A stretch of 64,000 nucleotides of DNA from Histoplasma ohiense (lineage: Eukaryota > Ascomycota > Eurotiomycetes > Onygenales > Ajellomycetaceae). Each line of letters opens with the position of its first letter. The stretch's first letter is position 1. The DNA lies in assembly GCA_017607445.1 (NCBI GenBank), contig JAEVHH010000001.1, forward strand, positions 3,782,001-3,846,000, in the 5' to 3' direction. Below are positions 45,671 through 57,893 of this stretch, piece after piece. Under the pieces are notes generated by a model that did no database searches, had not been told where the DNA came from, and was given only the letters and a program-made list of their open reading frames with translations. The translations under genes and the position numbers were made by a program.

Positions 45671-46903
45671 TTAAACACGCCGAACGCCAGGCCCGACACT
45701 GCCGGTATCAAAGAGCTCAATGAGGCCAGAGCCCAAGGCCTCTTCCAAAGCCCATCGGAAGTTCATCCCATAGAGCTCTTTCCATTTTTTGGTTTTTCCA
45801 GGCAAGACACCAGCGGATTCGCCTCGTGCTCGTTTAGAAACATTGTAATATACCTCAGACTCAACAGCACCATCCCATCGGTCCCTAATGAGGGTCAAAG
45901 GGGCTTCGCCTGAGCGCGACTTTTTTAGCAGAGTTATGATTTGCGTTCTCGCTGCCCCTACCAGACGGAGATAAGGACCCAGGTTCGGTATTGAAAGAAA
46001 CATAGAGGAGATTCCAGATTTCCTCTGGTCGGATACTGCTATCTCTTGTCCTGGTAACACTATATTTAAAGCATGGCTTCGTCTAGAGGCCGGGATGGAA
46101 GTAGGAGAAGTGTCAAAAGATGGATGCTTAGCTAAAGAAGACGGGGATACGAGGAAGCCGGCTCGAACTAAAGATGACGTTTCCTCTGGAGTGAAAATAC
46201 CAGCTGCAACGGCAGATGTCTTGGTATTTTTGCGTAGAAGTTCAAGGAATTTTTCTACTCGTTCGAGTTAGCGATTCGACTCGACCTGACCAAAAAAATT
46301 AAATAGGAAATTCCCTCTTCTTCTCGCTTACATACCTTTTAGATCATCTTTTACGGATGAGCTGCTTCTAACTGTGTCCTCCCAATCCTGAACTAAGATT
46401 AAACAGTCTCCCAGGCCAGCAGAATCGAATCCGCGCCCGGGAATAAAAAGCTTTCGAACCCGAGCGGAATCAACGAGTTCAACAATCTCTCTCTCGACCT
46501 TCGTCGGCGCATTCAGCAACATATGAACATGCGCAACAGAAACAATAGGCGGGAGCGCACGCCGAAAATTTAACACCTCTGCGATCCGAGTGCTGTTCAT
46601 CCCTGCTCTTTGAGGAAGGTCGCTAAACATAGTATTGCGAATATACTGAATCGCCTGAATTACGCTGGTTAGTTCCGTTGTTTCGGAAATATACTGGGAC
46701 GGGCCAATATCAGGAAGGATGCTATCCTTGTAATAGCCACTATGGATGTCATTGTCGCTGTCCAAGGCCGTCCTGCCAAGCGGGCTGCGAAAAGGTTTCG
46801 CGCGCGAGTGGCGAGAAAATGGCGACTGGCGTCCAGACAGCTGGGTACCTGATGATTTCCTGATTCGTGAAGACTGTGCAGCTGTGAAATGAAGTGGCAT
46901 CAT
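45671..46903 (-). CDS. STK19-like winged-helix protein
   Basis: Exons 46903-46336 and 46254-45671 join in phase 1 (GTATGT donor, GAGTAG acceptor, GCTAAC branch) into 383 residues. The segment LPPIVSVAHVHMLLNAPTKV, then REIVELVDSARVRKLFIPGR and GLGDCLILVQDWE, matches the STK19 family. Despite the name serine/threonine kinase 19, these proteins have no kinase fold. They form tandem winged helices that bind DNA, and the human protein acts in transcription-coupled repair. The fungal role is not established. After the splice, ETSSLVRAGFLVSPS and the C-terminal helices complete the domain. The N-terminal 60 residues are basic and disordered, plausible for a nuclear protein. It is an ordinary chromosomal gene and helps mark the right flank of the island. 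Confidence 0.82.
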
Positions 46904-47577
46904 GAACAGCGACCCGCAGACTGCGCCAGGTCTTTATCTGCGCCGGGGTTAATGCGATTCGAGGAAAAAGAAAAAAGCAAGTTGATTGAGATCGACTAAT
47001 CATAACCTCGGCTGGAAAAACATTCAACCGTAGTGTCACTATTCTCATTTCTGGTCCCAATGATAATCCTAGGATATAACTAAGTAAGCAACTAGTTAGC
47101 TAGTTAACTAACTAGTTATTGGAATGACGAAGATGTTGGTAATCTACCTGTGGGTGTATTTTAGATGGATCGAGTTGGGCCAGCGACGAGAATTCCCAAA
47201 GAGGCAATTGCCTCCTCCACCGTCGGCAGCTTGATATCAAACCCTGAATTGGATGAACACAATTGAATGCATGAATGAATCGAGTTCGGGGATGTCTTGT
47301 TCCCCAAGGTGGCCTGCGAATAAATACCCGTTTCTCTAACTTCTACTCCCTTCCTATTCCCATCCATGAGGGTTGAGATGACGTAGTTATGACCATCCTA
47401 TCCCGCCTGCTCCCAACATGGAAAAGCCTAATCCAGCTTGTTTATCCTAGAATCATTTTACGGACAAAGAGCAGCGTGGCAGCGCACTGATAATGCATAT
47501 CTCTCTTCGTCTCTGTCTCACTTCCGTCATAAAAAAGTTCCATATCGTCACTTTTTATGTCGATGAGCTCTGTCACG
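46904..47577. other. Divergent promoter region
   Basis: About 670 bp between the divergent STK19-like and trehalose-synthase genes. Contains a run of AACTAGTTAGCTAGTTAACT at 47091-47115, a self-complementary GTTAAC-rich patch seen elsewhere in the window near 11845 and 17240. No gene. Confidence 0.55.
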
Positions 47578-50510
47578 ATGACTGTTTTCGTCGTGTCTTT
47601 GTATGTCTGTCTGGGCTCCACAGTTATCTCATTGATATCTTGACTTTCTCTGACTCTGCCTATAGATTTCTCCCATACACTGTCAACTTTCACCTTCCGG
47701 AAGGTTCGATCAGTAAGCGGACATCAAGCCCTAGACGCCGCCATATGCGGGAAGGGTCCTCAGAGATTCACAGGAGGCAGTTCAATAGCCTGTTCCCCCA
47801 GCAGAAGAGGTCGAGTTTCCCCTCATCGAGGCCAACGTTTCTCAAAGAGCAGGCACAATTGTCTGCCATCGCATCTGACAAGCCAAAGCTTAGAGCGGAT
47901 CAACCCGGATACCCGTTCCCTTCTCACAACGATCTTCAGCCACTTGCTCCGAGCGATCCTCATTCACCAACATGGGGAACCAAGGGAGTATTCAACCAAC
48001 CCGAAGCGCAGCCCCTTCGTTCTCCTGCACCATCTGTTCTAGCTCACGGTGTCGCAATTGATACCCCCCAGAAGGCGGGAGATGTCGCTAGGTCGTTGGG
48101 TTCCACTCAATCAATCAACGAACGCCAACTTTTTTCAGAAGCGGATTGGACCATAGAATCGTCGGAACAAGGGAATGGTGGACTTCGGAATGCTGTTCGC
48201 TCCGCTGTGGACACCGGACTTCTAAAGGATAAGCTGTGGGTCGGAACTCTCGGCATGCCTACCAACGTATTAGGTGACCACACTAAGGATACAATCGCCG
48301 AAAAATTGGAGGTGGACTTTGACTCATTGACCGTCTACGTAAACGATATCGACCTTGATGGCCATTATCTCCACTTTTGCAAAACAATTCTTTGGCCGGT
48401 TTTCCATTATCAAATCCCTGACAACCCGAAGAGTAAGGCCTATGAAGATCACTCATGGGTCTACTACGTCAGGACCAATCAAGCGTTTGCGGACCGCATA
48501 GTTCGCAATTGGAAGCGTGACGATGTCATCTGGATTCATGATTATCACCTGCTGTTGGTTCCCGCGATGATACGAAAGCAGATCCCTGATGCTCAAATCG
48601 GTTTCTTTCTCCATATCGCATTCCCATCCTCTGAGGTGTTTCGCTGCTTGGCTGTTCGTGAAGAGCTATTAAAAGGCATGCTAGGTGCCAACCTTATAGG
48701 CTTCCAAGCCCAGGAATATTGCCACCATTTCTTGCAAACCTGCAGTCGCATCCTTACAGTCGAGGCCACGAATGAAGGTGTCCAACTAGAAGATCGCTTC
48801 GTTAACGTTGGAACATTTCCAATCGGCATTGATGTGAAAACTTTGGACCGGAGACGTGAAGATGAGGACGTTGCACAATGGATGCGAATCATTAAGGAAA
48901 AGTATAGTGCGAAGCATCTTGTTGTAGCCCGCGATAAGCTGGACAACATTCGAGGTGTCAGGCAGAAACTACTCACGTATGAACTTTTCTTGCGAAAATA
49001 CCCTCAGTGGCAAGACAAGGTACGAAATTAAATGTGTTTCTTGCGTATTATGAACTACCATTAATTGTCTTGATTTAGGTGGTTTTAATTCAAGTCGCTT
49101 TACCATGCACCGACCAATCTGAGCCCGATGCGACTGTATCGGATATCGTTACGCGAGTGAACTCTGCTAACTTCAGTTTAGCACATCAACCTCTAATCTT
49201 TTTGAAACAAGATATCAGCTTCCCTCAGTACCTTGCTTTAATCACCATGGCTGACGTTTTAATGGTCACCAGCCTTCGCGAAGGTATGAACCTTACAAGT
49301 CATGAATATATCCACTGCCAGGACGGCAAATATTCGAACAAAAAACATGGTTCTCTAATTCTCAGCGAATTCACGGGAAGTGCCTCCCTCTTCGATGGAC
49401 ACACGTTGCTTGTCAATCCCTGGAACTACAAGCAGTGCGCGGAGGCTTTGAATACGTCCCTCCAATTGACTCCTGAACAAAAGGAGCGCAACTGGACGAA
49501 ATTGAATGACACAATCATGAAACACACGACTGTAAATTGGTTCGAAGAATTTGTCGAGGCCCTCTCGAAAGCTTATAGCGAACAATCCTTACGGGATAAT
49601 GTGTCTATACCTAGACTGTCAGTCAGTGATCTTTCAGCTAAATATAAGGAGTCTTCTAGTCGACTGTTCATCCTCGACTATGAGGGCACCCTGGCATCCT
49701 GGGGTTCGCCAACCAGTATCGTGTTAACCACACCGAAACGCGCCATTGATACATTGAATGACCTGATCGAGAATCCCAAAAATATAGTCTACGTGATGAG
49801 TTCCAGAATGCCCGAGGAAATGGAACGACTTTTCGCTCGTGTTGGAGGACTAGGTCTAATTGCAGAAAATGGACGTTACGTTCGGGAAGCGCATGTAGAA
49901 GATTGGATTAAGCTTGTGAGCGACGAGAAAACTACTGCGTGGAAGGATGGAGTCGCGGACATGATTCGTTATTTCCAGGAACGTACCGAAGGCAGTTGGG
50001 TCGAACACATGCACTCCTCTCTAGTATTCCATTTTGCAAACGCTGAGGACCCCCAAACAGCCGAGCGACATGCCTCTGAGTGCGCCAACCATATCAATGA
50101 CACCTGCGCTAATCATCAAGTGCATGCCGTCGTGGACCAGGATGCTCTGATTGTCGAGCCCATTGCCCCGAACAAGGCTACCGCTGCATGTCTGGTTCTC
50201 GATGGTATTCAGAAATCTGCCCGGGTTTCTAACAATCAGGGACCGGATTTCCTCTTTGTAGTTGGCGATGGTCGGGAAGACGAGGTTATCTTCCGCTGGG
50301 CGAATGAAGTGGGACGGCAAAAGAGAATAAAAAACACCTTAACCGTCACACTAGGGTCGAAGAATACAGAGGCAGCGGCAACGCTAACACAAGGAGTGAC
50401 TGGTATGTTGTACTTTGGAACAATTCAATATGGAATAAAGTGGACTGTTGCTAACAATTCGAGGTACAGGTGTTCTTTCCTGTCTTCAGAAGTTGGCTGC
50501 CATCTCATAG
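47578..50510 (+). CDS. TPS3: Trehalose synthase complex regulatory subunit (Tps3/Tsl1 type)
   Basis: Four exons, 47578-47600, 47666-49019, 49079-50402 and 50470-50510, give 913 residues. The 23-bp first exon is supported because splicing yields MTVFVVSLFLPYTVNFHLPE, the known start of Tps3/Tsl1-type subunits. In yeast these subunits scaffold and regulate Tps1 and Tps2. A disordered Ser/Pro linker precedes a GT20 glycosyltransferase-like domain (WIHDYHLLLVPAMIRK, LIGFQAQEY) and a HAD phosphatase-like domain. Both look catalytically impaired. The phosphatase motif I is LDYEGTL, with Glu at 661 in place of the second Asp. In the GT20 donor loop the RLDYxKG signature reads KLDNIRG, with Arg and Lys exchanged. 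The GDGREDE motif of the phosphatase is kept. This supports a regulatory rather than an enzymatic role. The last exon adds only 13 residues. Confidence 0.9.
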
Positions 50511-51670
50511 CCAGGGCAGTGATAACTGCAGCTTCGTCGATGAGGTGATTAGGATCTGTATATTTTAGCCATTCAAGGCAAGCAGCATTAAATAAGCACC
50601 AAACCGTCAAGTTTTTTTCATAGGAGCTGGTGTTAACGTCCTTTTACATAGCATTATCAAGATACAACATGTTATAAAACCACCCCCCCATCTTCTCTTG
50701 TTCCCGCATATATTTTTACTGCTGGTCCCCCTTCCGCACAGCCCGGCGATAATGTATTTCATAACTCTATATCAAGATTAACGTATCGCAATCACTAGTT
50801 TATAAAGCCATCATCTACTTCTTCTCAGAATAATATGTCTCCTAATCTTAAGGAATCAATACATCTTTTCCCGGTTGGCTGAGCAGCGGATTCAGTCGTT
50901 CCTTACAAGGAGGGGACAGGAATCGCAGTCATTTTGCGACATCCGCAACTGATCAGTTGACCCCTAGAAACTTAAAAAATCGACCATATACACCTAGACC
51001 TCTATACATATCCCCCGATAACTATATATACTCTAGTACAACACGTTCCCTTTGCTAAAAATAAAAACCAAAGTCACATAGTTACTCACCATCACTTCCC
51101 CCTTTGTGTCCAACACAACAAGATCCAAAGCCATCACCTCATCCTTCAACAACACCTTCGTCTGGACACCGTTATATGTACATACATACAATCACTCCAC
51201 CCCTCTTGCCGGTAACTATCTTCTTAAACTCCATATTCAACAAGGCGGCCGGATACCCATACCTCGCCAATTCATCTTTACGCCACTCAACAGCATTCTG
51301 TCATTGACTTCCCACGGCGTCGAATCGAACTTCTCCAACATCATGCTGCAGCCATATCGGGCTGGGGTGTAGTTACCAGTACTAGTGTTTATCTAGTCCG
51401 ATTTTTCAACAGTGCTTTTGGGCCAAATTTTCAAGCCTATCTCACCTTTCCATGCCGCAAAAGCAACGAGCAAACAAGATATATGTACGCAGTAATGTTC
51501 CCATTTACCATTTACTTATTCTATTCCTGGCTGTGCCACATGCAGGTAAATTCGAGAACACGGGAAACGATCGCCAACAAGAGCAGTCCCCTGCGAAGAA
51601 CCAGGGGGATGAATGGAATATGCAAGCAGATGGTGATATGAAAAGGGACGGGCCCATTGCTTCCTCGGTT

Positions 51671-51701
<31 letters not shown>

Positions 51702-52186
51702 GGCCAGTGGCTAGACAGGACATACCAAGAACAAAGTTCCTGGTCTTCTGAACCAATCACAGAACAATGATTTGTCCCGGCCATGGTGGGAAAAAGCATC
51801 ACACCCGGAATGCAAACGGGGTATGTACAAATACCATCCGGTGTGGTGCCAAGACCATCATTTTGGCATCAAAGGGGGCCAGCTTCAGTCGTCCCAGCAC
51901 AAATGGGAATTGTTTAGTAGGCGAGGGATGAAACTGTTAAGAGTAGCAGGGTGTATGGGCACGCTTGCACTCTATTTATTTACTTCGTATTCTAATCTGA
52001 TCAAGAGAGAGACATCAAAACTCTATCTATCTATCTAGATAAACAGAGGATAACGGATATTATCTATGTCTTTGTACTGTACAAACCCGTCTTAAAGTCC
52101 CTCAATCCCCCCTTCTATAGTTAACATTGTCTACAAACACATTACATGATAATAAATACTAGTACATCAGGGGAAAAAAGTAAAAA
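50511..52186. other. Intergenic, no gene recognised
   Basis: About 1.7 kb, AT-rich, between convergent genes. Contains a T-tract at about 51673-51700 and short frames without protein character. Confidence 0.65.
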
Positions 52187-52920
52187 TCACAACTTCCCCT
52201 CTCTCACCTGCACCCAAACTCCATACGCCTCAGCACAAACAGCCTTCCTCTTAACCCACTCCAGCTGACCCTTCCCCCTCCCTTCCCCCGCCTCTTCCTC
52301 CTGCACAAGCTAACCCCGCATGAAAAACTTCCTCCCGTCCCTCGCCACACACCACGCCTTCACAACAGCCATGCCAGGAGCCCGCACGGGCTTCCGATAC
52401 CGAACGTCGAGTTGCGCCGTATACAGACGCGCGCGCTCCACGCTCTCATTCTCGTCGTAGCCTGGGATGTGCACTGAGACAGTCATGGACATGACTTCGT
52501 CGAGCAGGGTAGCAACGACGGCGCCATGCGCTGTGTTTATATGGCTGTTTAAGCCCGGCGTGCTGAGAGCGAAGACGTGAAGAGGTCGACTTTCCCTGAA
52601 TGGATGGACATCGATTTTGGTGCATCAGGGCCGGTGGCAGGAGGCGGGAAGCGGGCATATGAAGGTTTTGGCGGTGGTATGTCTGGATGCTTTTTGCACA
52701 GGGTGAGGCAGTAAGGGATTGTGGTCGGGGAGCCGATTGTGTGGGCAATGAAGGCATCTTCACCGGTTGAGGGGTCGGAAGTTCTGGAGGATGTTTTTAT
52801 AGCGGTGTGGGTTGCCAGGCTTAGGAAACTGGAGGTCCAAGGGTCGGATTGGAAGTGCTTGAGGGTTTGCGCGGGGACTGCATAGGCAGGAGGGTTCGTG
52901 GGAGCAGAGGAGGAGGACAT
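52187..52920 (-). pseudogene. Broken hotdog-fold (PaaI-type) thioesterase
   Basis: The ATG at 52920 starts a recognisable acyl-CoA thioesterase with three parts in different states. Residues 1-110 or so are open (DPSTGEDAFIAHTIGSPTTI). The frame then shifts by one base near 52574-52578; the other frame continues FALSTPGLNSHINTAHGAVV and TLLDEVMS, the hotdog helix with its HG motif, then LYTAQLDVRYRKPV. A TAG at 52310-52312 follows RKFFMRG, where relatives have Trp (MRGW); the frame then stays open as LVQEEE to VCAEAYGVWVQV, ending at 52187. So one single-base loss and one TGG-to-TAG change separate it from a complete gene. No 14- to 30-base intron could reasonably explain either. Sequencing error must be excluded. 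Confidence 0.7.
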
Positions 52921-53175
52921 GGCGCTGGTCGTTAAGGTTGTTCTTTATTTATTTATCCCGCGCGCCTGGACGGGGCGGGCATCTTACCGGCGAGAAGGGA
53001 TGGATATTGGGAACAAGCGTATGAACGAGAGGAAAGCAAACAGGCGTTATATCCAACAACCTAGGAATCTTTTGTATTTCTCTCATTTTGCTTCCACCAC
53101 AACCAGACACACCGTGATGTAAAAAAATCAAGCCCGAGCAGACCTCGGCATTTTTGATTCGGGAGTTCGGGGGGT

Positions 53176-54442
53176 TTAGTCAGAGCTAGCTTCGGCGGCC
53201 CGACGGCGGGCGTGGTTAGAATTCCAACCAGGGTTCAAAGAAAATTCAAGGCTCCGTTTTCCACGCTTGAGCATATCTAAGGGAGGCGGCCCCAGAATGC
53301 CAATCACCTCAGCAAGATGTGCACGGGTGGAATACCCTTTCCACTCAGGATCATTGCCATGGAACATGTGCTTGCCCTCAAACAAGTCCCAGATCTGATT
53401 TTCCCCACTCATTAGTAATCTCAAAGGAGCATAATGAAGTGGGGAGAATAAAGAGTAAAAACATACCATGACACCAACATTCCATATATCAATTGGGTAG
53501 CTCCATTCAGTTTTCAGCATCACCTCTGGAGATCTGTAAACATTGGGCTGTGCATCATGATTTCTCCTCTCCTCTCCTCGTACAGCTGAACCAAAATCAC
53601 TGAGGACTACCCGACCAAATATCTTTGGTAATTCAAAGCGTCGGGAAGCATACACTGGTATCCCATTGATAAACTTTCGTGGTGAAGGGTTCTCCATTTC
53701 GGCTTTTGTAAAGCTTTCAAGGATCACTCTGTCCATTATTTCTTGAAGAATGTTATCACCCTTGATATCTAATCAGGCTCTGGGTTAGCGGTTGTACTTT
53801 TGAGAAAATGATGTACTTCTTACCTGTATGAACAAGCTTGCATTCAGTATGGAGGTAGTCAAGTGCAAGAAAAAACTTGTATAAGACCATCTATGAGTAG
53901 ATTCTCAGTAAATCGATGATTGGGATTGCGATAGAGTAGATCCTTGAAACTCTCCCACATGGGTTTCTGAACAAGACAGTGATGGTCACCTTCAGAATGA
54001 GGAATGGTGAACACATCTAGAGCCTTTCTCACATGGGCATAACCAGGATGTGATGAATTTTGCTGATTCATATACTTATAGATCTGAGACTCTTCCTGAT
54101 TAGCTTTGTCACGCGTATATACCTTGACTGTCGCATATTTATGACCTCTGGTTGTGTTAGCCTGCCATAGTTGAAGATAAGAGGGAGCTGAATTACTCAA
54201 GATCACGAGCGAGCCATACGGTGGATGTAACCCCAAATCCCAATTTACCGATGATCTGGTATCTGGAACTCAAGACATCTCCAATGTTGATAGGATAATA
54301 ATTGTCCTTTCTTGAACGCTTCAAATTGTTCCTCTTCAAGTTCAGACCCACTGACTGTTTCGAAGCCACTGGTTGGAAAACACAGGGGAGGGGAGGGAAC
54401 TCTTCGAAAGGTGGCTTTGTCCCATCGTAGGAGAGAAGTCAT
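53176..54442 (-). pseudogene. Broken SRPK-like serine protein kinase
   Basis: The ATG at 54442 begins an SRPK-type kinase like those expanded in Onygenales. Pieces in order: CFPTSGFETV; then, in a shifted frame, INIGDVLSSRYQIIGKLGFG and STVWLARDL; after a 48-bp intron KYATVKVYTR with the ATP-anchoring Lys and PSHPGYAHVRKALDVFT; then after another shift LALDYLHTECKLVHTDIKGD; then VVLSDFGSAV and YRSPEVMLKTEWSYPIDIW. The shifts are one extra G near 54305-54310 and one extra base in an A6/T6 run at 53870-53875. The C terminus stops at 53176 after RSLEFSLNPG, about 50 residues short of the usual end. A 72-bp intron at the IDIWNVGVM site is multiple-of-three and free of stops. Catalytic residues HTDIKGDN and DFG survive, so decay is recent or the frame changes are errors. 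Confidence 0.7.
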
Positions 54443-56215
54443 GATGATGTGTTTGATCAAAGCTGGGAAAGGAAATGGAGGGCGACGGCAGTTGATTAAC
54501 AACACTGTTTATATAATATTCACCAATAACTATCTGAAGATTCTAAAAGATCAGCAATTAACTTTGAATATAAGAGTTTGCTATCTTATTCCATATATCT
54601 CAATGTATATACTTCATACCCGGGTGTGAGCGTATTACTAATATTGAGTATGGGTGTGGTTTAGTAGCACGAAGATAGCTTTGGCACCTTTGGCTCCAAC
54701 CTTGGGCCCGGGCGCCTCGGCAAAATCCTGTAACCTAGGTTCGGTCGTCGATAACCTTTAGTTAATGTGAGCCATGCAATGGCGACTCCAACACTGTTAT
54801 GGGCCGGCGTTGGTGACCGCTACCGCGAGCGTTCAGGGTGCTTGGACGTTTTTGAATAGGGTTTCTGCAGAGCTGCAGAATTGGAACAACGCAGAGAGCG
54901 CAAAATTGAGAAATTGATCGCTGAATCGAATCAATAGGCGGGCCGGACCGGACGCTAAAAGAACGAACACTGTCTCCTCAGAGAAGAAGCAAAAAAAGAA
55001 GAAAAAAAAAAAACGAGAGAATAATCGCACCGAGGAGTTACCAAAAAAGCCGTGCGAGCGATAAGGGGACAAAACTCCTCATTTCCTATAGAATGAACAG
55101 TGGAGATGAAGGCCTGACGGGATACTGACAGGATACAGACCCTGGCGGTTTCACCTTTGTAAACCCAGGCTAGAGAGGTGGCTGAGGCGTGGAAACCGGG
55201 GCTGACCAAAGTCGCGCTATTCAATCCTGCTAAATGACATATGGACAGGTTGTTGGCACAATCAATTTCCCCAATGTTGGGTGAAATTTCTTGGGTTTTG
55301 TTGAGTTGGGGCGGGTAACGCTGCGGACGTTGTTAAAATGGATTGATAGGCCGCCAGCAGAGAGAATACACTCCGCCAAGGAGTAAATGAGAACTTTGCA
55401 ACGGCTGCTGCATTCTTTCTCAAAAGAGAGGGAAAAATCGCTTGGAATCTAACCGCGGTGTAACTGTGTCATGGTCTTATTGGCAGATACAAGCCGGCCC
55501 AAACAGAATTGTATGGCAGCACAAGTCACTCTCCGCCGGCACTACCGCTACATAGGGAACCCGCAAATGTCCCCATTGGGCAAGAATTAGCCCGGGGGGG
55601 GGGCAAATTTGGTTCCTGATTCTACAGTCAACTATGGTAACTACTCCGTACTCCGTAGTTAGTTACTGATTATTTTATCATTTATTTATCCTTCCTTCCG
55701 CAGCTTCACTTTTGCCTGTTTGGGTTTTCCATTTCCACTTTCTCCCTGCTGACATCGCGACATCGCATCGCCAATTCGTCCTTTTCTCGTTCCAACAACA
55801 GCAACAGCCTATCCGTCACACATATTATTCTCCGTGAATTGGATGTAATTTATTTTAACTGTTGCCCTTGCTCGAGAGTCTCCCCCCAGCTCCACGGAGA
55901 TCCCTACGCAGATCTGCTCAACTCAATTGAATCCAAGGTCAACCTTGGAACCGGCCAGGAACACCATAGCAACTCCCACCACAACAAAACAACAACAACC
56001 CAGCGCTCGGCCACAATTCACAATTCCACAACGCCCAACCTACACTCAACAAACTCAGACCCAGTGTTGTTGTACCAGCACAGTTCCACATAAAATCCTA
56101 AAGCTCCCCTCAGCTGGATACCGCTCCGCTCAGCCGATTCTGAATCGCTCTGCGCTGGAACTTCCACAACCTTCCGCGCTTGGTTCCTGTAAATTCGTGA
56201 TTGCACACCAGCAAC
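54443..56215. other. Intergenic, no gene recognised
   Basis: About 1.8 kb between divergent genes; probable promoter and CA-rich leader of the DUF7707 gene at the right end. TACTCCGTA occurs twice overlapping at 55642-55657. A G9 run lies near 55592. Confidence 0.6.
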
Positions 56216-56987
56216 ATGTTGCTCTCCGCTATTGTCTTCGCGGTCTCTCTGCTGGTGTCGGGAATCCAAGCCCAAAGCTTCGATCCTCAATCTGTTTCTG
56301 ACGATCTGAAACGTAAGTACAAACGCTCCGTGCATTACTTTCTTTTGAAATCAACAAGAAACTCGGACCATGGGTGTGTCTCGCTAACCTGAAGGTGTCC
56401 AGTTTCATGGTGTGATGCCCAACTGGCGGCTTGCCCTAAGGTTTGCAAGACTTTTGCATCCGTCAACAAGTGCGATGCGGTACGGGTATTCCTCTAGTTT
56501 TAAAAAATCATTTCATATAACGCGGCAATGCCATTCACGCTGCTTTCCACATGTTTTCTTTCTTTTTTTGCGCATTTCGCTAATTTCTCAACAGAATGAT
56601 TTGTCCTTCACGTGCACCTGTGGGGACGGAAGCACCCCAGACCTTACCAAATATATGAACACGATCCCCTACTTTATCTGCACGGCGACCTATGGGCAAT
56701 GTGTCAAGAGCCACCCCGATGACTTGTCTGGCCAGAGAGTCTGCAAGACGAACCAAACGAAGTGCTTGGGAACCATAGACCCTCTCAAGTCTGCGACAAC
56801 CACAAGCCAGATTGAGCAAACCAGCGCGGCCAAGCCCACGGGCAAACCCACCGTCACACCCACGACCACGAGCAAGCCAGCAGCCACAACCACCCACAAT
56901 CCAGCTTCAACTATTCGCGTTCCAGGTCATTCCTCCATGGGTCTCATGGTTGCCGTGTTCCTCGCAGCATTCAAGTTCTTCATATAG
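56216..56987 (+). CDS. GPI-anchored DUF7707 cell-surface protein
   Basis: Three exons, 56216-56312, 56403-56479 and 56595-56987, joined in phases 1 and 0, give 188 residues. A signal peptide (LLSAIVFAVSLLVSGIQA) is followed by a secreted Cys-rich domain: WCDAQLAACPKVC, KCDA, FTCTCGDG, YMNTIPYFICTATYGQC and a last Cys pair in RVCKTNQTKC. The Cys spacing is that of the DUF7707 family of fungal surface proteins. A Thr/Pro/Lys-rich stalk (about 120-165) and a C-terminal hydrophobic tail (GLMVAVFLAAFKFFI) give the GPI-anchor layout, so it should sit on the plasma membrane or cell wall. The function of the family is unknown; adhesion or wall structure are guesses. Exon borders fall next to conserved cysteines. 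Confidence 0.85.
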
Positions 56988-57893
56988 ATACCTCCTACCG
57001 TCACTGATGGCCACTGTATTATTTTTAATACGAGTGAGGCCGACAGGCTCGTTGTGCTTTAATGCTGATCATGCGTTTTTCATGCTGTTCGTTATGATGT
57101 GAGCGGAAATACTGAGATGAACGGAAGAGAACGAGGAAAGAATGCAAGGGGGAAAAAAAAAGAAAAAAAAAAAAAAAAAAAAACCCCTCAGTGCAGATGT
57201 CTGTCAGCTGTAGGAAGCTTTATTTTTGTATGTTTTTCAACTCTGTAGTCCTTAGCCCCCAAGATACTACGAGCAGCACTCATTCAAATGTGTGATTTAA
57301 CGGTTATGAAGAGATGCAACAAACCAGGCACTGTTGCAATTGTAGTGATAATGTTAGACAATTCCACCGGACAACTCTTTTTCTCATGACTCCTTGAAAA
57401 TTGTAGATGAGATATGTCTGTCTCTCCGGTCGTTGGACAGTTGATGTAATAATGCTTTCTTTCGTTAGTTGCTGATCATCAGAACTATGACGCCAGTGGG
57501 CAAAGCTTCGAGAGTATGCACTACGGAGTAGTAAAGTGTACATGGAAGAAAATGGGAATACTATCATGCAATTGATGTTAAATTTGAATCTTTATATATT
57601 CGAAGTTCCTCCAATATCACCTGGACCTACTTATGATTTTTTCACATTTTATCCGATTTTTCTCTAATTTTCTGCCAGTCGCATTGTGTCCCTATCAACT
57701 CCGTCTTGCTGCCAAAAGATACATTCGCCTCGCCAAGACCTTCTCCCACAACAACCGAATTTTTTTGTCGATTCTATCTTTCAACCGCCAAACATCAGAC
57801 CGCCAACCTCGCATTTCCCCCCCCCATCCCAGTTCCAGTTCAGATCAAGCCCCATCCAGATACGTTGTGTATACACTCTAGTATACCATAAAG
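56988..57893. other. Intergenic, 3' and promoter region
   Basis: About 0.9 kb between two same-strand genes. Holds an A-rich run near 57152-57183, a TACGGAGTA at 57522-57530 and the CT/C-rich promoter of eIF3m near 57800-57840. No gene. Confidence 0.65.

Noticed and set aside
52310..52920. Thioesterase as an intact gene with tiny introns
   Set aside because: Introns of 14 or 28 bases would be needed, below any workable size, and they do not restore the frame.
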